A stretch of DNA of 64,000 nucleotides from Fimbriimonadales bacterium. Its GTDB lineage: Bacteria; Armatimonadota; Fimbriimonadia; Fimbriimonadales; ATM1. The notes beneath the pieces are model-generated. The model worked only from the letters and a program-made list of their open reading frames with translations, was not told the DNA's origin and did not search any database. This document shows, one piece after another, positions 60,941 to 64,000 of the stretch. The position numbers and the translations under genes were made by a program. Location: positions 40,544-104,543 of the forward strand of contig JAHCHL010000012.1 of assembly GCA_026129745.1 (NCBI GenBank). Reading direction: 5' to 3'. The first letter of the stretch is position 1. Each line of letters begins with the position of its first letter.

Positions 60941-62064
60941 TTCCGAATCGCACCGGCCAGCGGGGCTTTGGCGTCGATGCCGAGCCAGGCTTCTGAGATC
61001 CGGCGCGCCAGGTCCATGGCGCGATGGCTTTCGTAGTTCGTCAGAACCACGATGACGACTTGCTCTTCCGGAAAAATAAGCATCGCGGTTTGAGTGCCTT
61101 GTTGCGAGCCGGTGTGACTAATCATGCGCCGGCCTTCCAGCTGATTGACGTGAAATCCTAAGCCATACCTGGTCAGTCTTCCATCTGGTAGCGACCCGGT
61201 CGTCCACATTCGCGCAACAGAGTCTCGACTTAGCAATGTTCCGTTCAATAACGAGATGCCGAATCGTGCCATATCGGGCGCAGTCGAAAGCATTCCTCCA
61301 CCTGCCCACTTATAGCTGGTGTCCGCAAAGCTCGCGTTGATCGCTTTCTTGTCGGGACCTTCTCGATAACCCTTCGCTCGATTCGGAATGATTGCCGTAG
61401 CGTCATCGAGCTTGCTCGAATGCATTCCAACGGGAACAAACACCTCATCGCGCAAGAAGTCCGGAAAAGTTCGACCACTAACGTTCTCGACAATTCGAGC
61501 AAGAACTGTATATCCGTAGGTGGTGTAGGTGTAACCGTGTCCTGGCGGATGCATGAGGGGGTCGTCTTGGAAAATCTTGAGCGATTCAAATACTGAATCA
61601 TATCGCTTTGTGCTTGCAAATTCGTCGCCCTTGTAGTGTCTGATTCCTGACGTGTGATTTAGCACTTGTTCGACTGTGATCACTTGTCCCTTGTCGGGAA
61701 ATTCCGGGACGTAGTGCCAGATGTCGGCCTTCAAGTCCACCAACCCGCGTTCGACCAGCCTCATGACCGCGACTGCCGTGATCGGCTTACTTATCGATGC
61801 AAGCCTGAAGAGCGTTTCCGGCTTGACTTCGGCTGGATTTTCCAGGTCCGCAAAGCCGAATCCGCTTGAATAGAGAATCCTTCCCTTCTCGGCGATTGCG
61901 ACCGAGCAGCCGACAACGCCAGTCTCCCGCATATAAGCCATCGTCGCGTCGCGGACGGCAATGTCCTTCGGCGGCGAAGGAATCGTTTGACTGCCGACGA
62001 CGGCGAGCAAGGCAACGAAACCCGCGAAGACGCGGGCCTGAGGGGCTCCTCTCCAGGGAATCAT
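60937..62064 (-). CDS. Serine beta-lactamase-like hydrolase (class C / PBP-type)
   Basis: 375 residues with a signal peptide (ARVFAGFVALLAVVGS). Motifs: SISK (Ser90, Lys93) as SxxK, the YTTYGYT segment in place of YxN, and SHTGSQQG as the HxG/KTG motif. The last motif is HTG, common in esterase/peptidase members of this fold. It is an exported serine hydrolase; true beta-lactamase activity is not implied. Its ATG directly abuts that of the divergent acetyltransferase (CATATG). Confidence 0.88.
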   Translation of the reverse strand: MIPWRGAPQARVFAGFVALLAVVGSQTIPSPPKDIAVRDATMAYMRETGVVGCSVAIAEKGRILYSSGFGFADLENPAEVKPETLFRLASISKPITAVAVMRLVERGLVDLKADIWHYVPEFPDKGQVITVEQVLNHTSGIRHYKGDEFASTKRYDSVFESLKIFQDDPLMHPPGHGYTYTTYGYTVLARIVENVSGRTFPDFLRDEVFVPVGMHSSKLDDATAIIPNRAKGYREGPDKKAINASFADTSYKWAGGGMLSTAPDMARFGISLLNGTLLSRDSVARMWTTGSLPDGRLTRYGLGFHVNQLEGRRMISHTGSQQGTQTAMLIFPEEQVVIVVLTNYESHRAMDLARRISEAWLGIDAKAPLAGAIRN

Positions 62065-62715
62065 ATGCGGCTTCTACGAAGTTTATCCCATACACCAGGG
62101 ATAATCCACCACTTGGAGATCCGAAATCTTGCTCCTGAATGGATCCCCGGCGCAGTCGAACTGCAACGGGCTTGCTTTCCTCCTCCCTTTCCCGTTGAAC
62201 TGCTTTGGCATCCGGAGCACTTAGCGCGGCACCTCGAAGTGTTTCCAGAGGGCCAGTTCGTCGCGATCGAAGACAACCTGGTCGTTGGCAGCGCGAGTTC
62301 GCTCGTCATTTCAGAAAAACACTATCAAAAGCATTCTGATTGGGATACGACCGTCAGTGGCCATTTTCTTGCTGCGCATGACCGGAATGGATCGACTTTG
62401 TACGGAGTAGACATCAGCGTTCATCCGGGCTTTCGCGGGCGCGGAGTTGGTCGCGCCTTATATGAAGCCAGAAAGGACCTCGTTCGTCAACTGGGTTTGG
62501 TGCGCTTCGCGACAGCGTGCCGGTTGCCGGATTTCGCGAACAGTGGTTTCTCTGATGTCGAATCTTACGTCGAGGCAGTCGTTTCTGGCGCGTTTGCGGA
62601 CAGGACACTCAGCCCTTTGCTCAGATATGGGATGATTTGCATTGGCGTCGCTCACGACTACATGGATGATGAAGAATCCGGCAACGCCGCTGCGATGCTC
62701 GAATGGACACCCTAA
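62065..62715 (+). CDS. GNAT acetyltransferase, partner of the nitrilase
   Basis: 216 residues from ATG at 62065, with AGGGA six bases upstream inside the divergent gene's start region; a TTG near 62113 (LEIRNLAPEW) could be the true start. GNAT acetyl-CoA loop YGVDISVHPGFRGRGVGRALYEARK is clear. In several bacteria a GNAT domain is fused to a carbon-nitrogen hydrolase; here the two are separate ORFs that overlap by 13 bases (62703-62715). Confidence 0.8.
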   Translation: MRLLRSLSHTPGIIHHLEIRNLAPEWIPGAVELQRACFPPPFPVELLWHPEHLARHLEVFPEGQFVAIEDNLVVGSASSLVISEKHYQKHSDWDTTVSGHFLAAHDRNGSTLYGVDISVHPGFRGRGVGRALYEARKDLVRQLGLVRFATACRLPDFANSGFSDVESYVEAVVSGAFADRTLSPLLRYGMICIGVAHDYMDDEESGNAAAMLEWTP

Positions 62716-63539
62716 CCGTTGCCGCCGTCAACTGGAAGATTCGGCCTGCAGCGTCGGTCGAAGATTTTCGCTATCACTTCTTGAGCCTTTTGGAGCAAGT
62801 CGTCGAGGCTGAAGCAGAACTCGTCGTATTTCCGGAAAACTTCAACATCGAGCTGCTTGCCGCACACGAGTATTCCGAGCAGGAAGTGCCAGGCATTCTC
62901 AGTTCCTATGGTGGGCTCTCCGAACTTTTATCAGACGAGCTTGAAGACCTCGATCTATGGATCATCGCCGGATCGCGGCTCGTGCGCTCCGCTGACGGAT
63001 TTGAGAACGCGTGCGACGTGTTTCACAACGGCGGCCTCTTCGCGGGCCGACAGTCAAAGGTCAAACTGACGACTTATGAACGAGACGTGTGGCGACTTTC
63101 TTCCGGATCGGGATTGACGCGATTTCCTGATCCTCGGCTCGCAGTGACCATTTGCTACGACTGCGAGTTTCCAGAATCGGGTCGGACTCTCACAGAGCGC
63201 GGCGTTTTGCTCCAGTGCGTTCCGGCCTTCACTGAAACAATGCACGGCTTTCATCGGGTTCGCAAGTCTTGCCACGCGAGAGCGATTGAGAACCAGGTGT
63301 TCGTCATCCATTCCTCTCTCGTCGGATCCTTGGGCAAGGAGCCTGTTCCTTTCGCGGTCGGATCCAGCGCGATCCTTGGCCCGTGCATCGAGCCATTTCC
63401 AGAAGATGGCGTACTTGCGGAATCTTCATTCAACGAAGAGGGGCTCGCTGTTGCGACACTCGATTTCAGTGCGCTTCTTGCCGCACGTGAAACTGGCGAC
63501 GTTCGGAATTGGAACGACCGAAGTGCGAGTGACTGGTAA
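62703..63539 (+). CDS. Carbon-nitrogen hydrolase (nitrilase superfamily)
   Basis: 278 residues. The catalytic triad is visible: Glu45 in VVFPENFN, Lys119 or Lys121 in RQSKVKLTTYE, and Cys151 in TICYDCEFPE. It hydrolyses an amide or related C-N bond. The overlap and order with a GNAT gene match fused GNAT-nitrilase proteins such as those in Bacillus, suggesting a joint substrate, but that is inference. Confidence 0.88.
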   Translation: MDTLTVAAVNWKIRPAASVEDFRYHFLSLLEQVVEAEAELVVFPENFNIELLAAHEYSEQEVPGILSSYGGLSELLSDELEDLDLWIIAGSRLVRSADGFENACDVFHNGGLFAGRQSKVKLTTYERDVWRLSSGSGLTRFPDPRLAVTICYDCEFPESGRTLTERGVLLQCVPAFTETMHGFHRVRKSCHARAIENQVFVIHSSLVGSLGKEPVPFAVGSSAILGPCIEPFPEDGVLAESSFNEEGLAVATLDFSALLAARETGDVRNWNDRSASDW

Positions 63540-63829
63540 AGCAATCGATAACTGATTCTGCATTGCTTGGCTTAGGAGTTGGTTGACGTCTTGTCAATCG
63601 TTCCTGTTCAAATCGCGCGGTCGATTTGATCGCTTGTCATCTCCTGCTCGATTGCTTCCCAGCGCTAGCAGTCGAATTGAACCTGAAATCATGGCTCGTC
63701 ACCGTCGTCACCGAAATCACCGCAATTATTGGATCGTTCGCCTTTTGTTGTTTTGTGATGGATTTCCGATGATTTTGCATGATGGCGTTCACATGGTATA
63801 AGGTCTTTCAACTGTCAATTGTCAACCCC
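63540..63829. other. Spacer after the nitrilase gene, no gene supported
   Basis: A 7-bp hairpin (CAAATCG 63609-63615 with CGATTTG 63622-63628) and a 36-codon open frame from 63691 without a ribosome-binding site are present; neither is convincing. The segment probably holds only the nitrilase 3' region and the upstream region of the riboswitch transcript. Confidence 0.4.
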
Positions 63830-63859
63830 TTGACAAACTTAGCCTTCGTGTGCCACAAT
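63830..63859 (+). promoter_or_regulatory. Sigma-70 type promoter of the riboswitch transcript
   Basis: TTGACA (63830-63835), an 18-base spacer, and CACAAT (63854-63859, four of six matches to TATAAT). The predicted start, about seven bases later, falls at 63866, exactly the first base of the riboswitch P1 stem. Confidence 0.5.
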
Positions 63860-63865
63860 GATAAT

Positions 63866-63970
63866 TGCATCAGGAGCGGCCCGCAAGGGTCCGGCAACCG
63901 GGCAGGAGACGCCACGGTGCCTACGGCGAGAGCCGGATGTGCGGTCGAACGACCGAATCAGAAAGTCTCC
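63866..63970 (+). promoter_or_regulatory. SAM-clan riboswitch (SAM-I/IV or SAM-IV-like)
   Basis: Core is AGGAGCGGCCCGCAAGG then GTCCGGCAACC, then GGTGCC. P1: TGCATC (63866-63871) with GATGTG (63936-63941). P2: GGCCC (63878-63882), GCAA tetraloop, GGGTC (63887-63891). P3: ACCGGGC (63897-63903), loop AGGAGAC, GCC-A-CGGT (63911-63918). P4: CGGC, GAGA loop, GCCG (63924-63935). Downstream is a hairpin CGGTC/GACCG (63942-63955). The P3-loop bases GGAGAC (63905-63910) are exactly complementary to GTCTCC (63965-63970), a pseudoknot. A further stem CCGCGA/TCGCGG at 63972-63987 follows. P2 has no kink-turn, so it is not classic SAM-I. Target gene is past the window; methionine metabolism is expected. 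Confidence 0.75.
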
Positions 63971-64000
63971 GCCGCGAAGAGTCGCGGGGTGCCCGATGAG

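Noticed and set aside
63583..63801. 72-codon frame before the riboswitch
   Set aside because: No ribosome-binding site, no homology-like pattern; more likely spacer.
63899..63920. B12-box-like string (GGCAGGAGACGCC) suggesting a cobalamin riboswitch
   Set aside because: The surrounding P2, GGCAACC, GGTGCC, P4 and P1 fit the SAM clan; other cobalamin elements are missing, and AGGAGAC is explained as the pseudoknot loop.

Overview
The window is a compact bacterial chromosome segment with housekeeping genes on both strands, very short spacers, many 1-4 base stop/start overlaps and several convergent gene ends that overlap. It contains no phage, insertion sequence, CRISPR array or rRNA. Lipoprotein signals, TAT signals, a TonB-plug-like protein, MurJ, RseP and UvrC fit a diderm bacterium. 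ScpAB, a YqhQ-type DUF1385 protein, an unfused biotin carboxylase/carrier pair, a fused E1 2-oxoacid dehydrogenase and the miaA-hfq-dapF order, together with many carbohydrate-active secreted proteins, make Armatimonadota (Fimbriimonadia-like) my best guess. That placement is an inference from gene content only.

Layout. 1-8.1 kb: end of an S41 protease, a secreted beta-helix protein, a diguanylate cyclase, YajQ, a lipoprotein MsrA, a TAT-exported GH109-like enzyme and unknown genes. 8.1-14.3 kb: UbiD, a DUF5658 protein, tRNA-Ser(CGA), RseP and UvrC. 14.4-26 kb: a CYTH-CHAD protein, MurQ, miaA-hfq-dapF, a PilZ protein, MurJ, thioredoxin, a Gly-rich secreted protein, dnaG, a primary-type sigma factor and a RecB-like nuclease. 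26-29.5 kb: an overlapping operon of biotin carboxylase, biotin carrier and HMG-CoA lyase. 29.5-34.3 kb: AcuC-like deacetylase and the overlapping run scpA-scpB-dacF-rluB behind tRNA-Cys(GCA). 34.4-43.4 kb: an accessory-looking stretch with a divergent NodB-fold protein, a GH65-like gene broken by a frameshift, TrxB, a TAT-exported putative glycosidase behind a leader terminator, a PD40 propeller lipoprotein and a large VPS10/BNR propeller protein with a decayed copy of its C-terminus nearby. 43.4-51.9 kb: GcvT, MccB, a secreted unknown, DinB, acyl-CoA dehydrogenase, acylphosphatase, HDOD and DUF1385 proteins. 52-64 kb: a TonB-plug-like protein without an evident barrel, a GT-C membrane protein, fused E1 dehydrogenase, PPK2, a sugar isomerase-like protein, a serine hydrolase, an overlapping GNAT-nitrilase pair, and at the right edge a SAM-clan riboswitch.

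How parts work together. Branched-chain (leucine) catabolism is represented by genes spread over the window: E1 dehydrogenase, an acyl-CoA dehydrogenase, both halves of methylcrotonyl-CoA carboxylase and HMG-CoA lyase. Cyclic-di-GMP signalling appears as a GGDEF enzyme, YajQ and a PilZ protein. Peptidoglycan metabolism appears as DapF, MurQ, MurJ and a PBP5-type carboxypeptidase. The most notable single element is the riboswitch at 63866-63970: a short GNRA-capped P2, P3, P4 and P1, plus a six-base pseudoknot from the P3 loop to sequence downstream of P1, the hallmark of the SAM-IV and SAM-I/IV groups rather than classic SAM-I. The gene it controls lies beyond the window.
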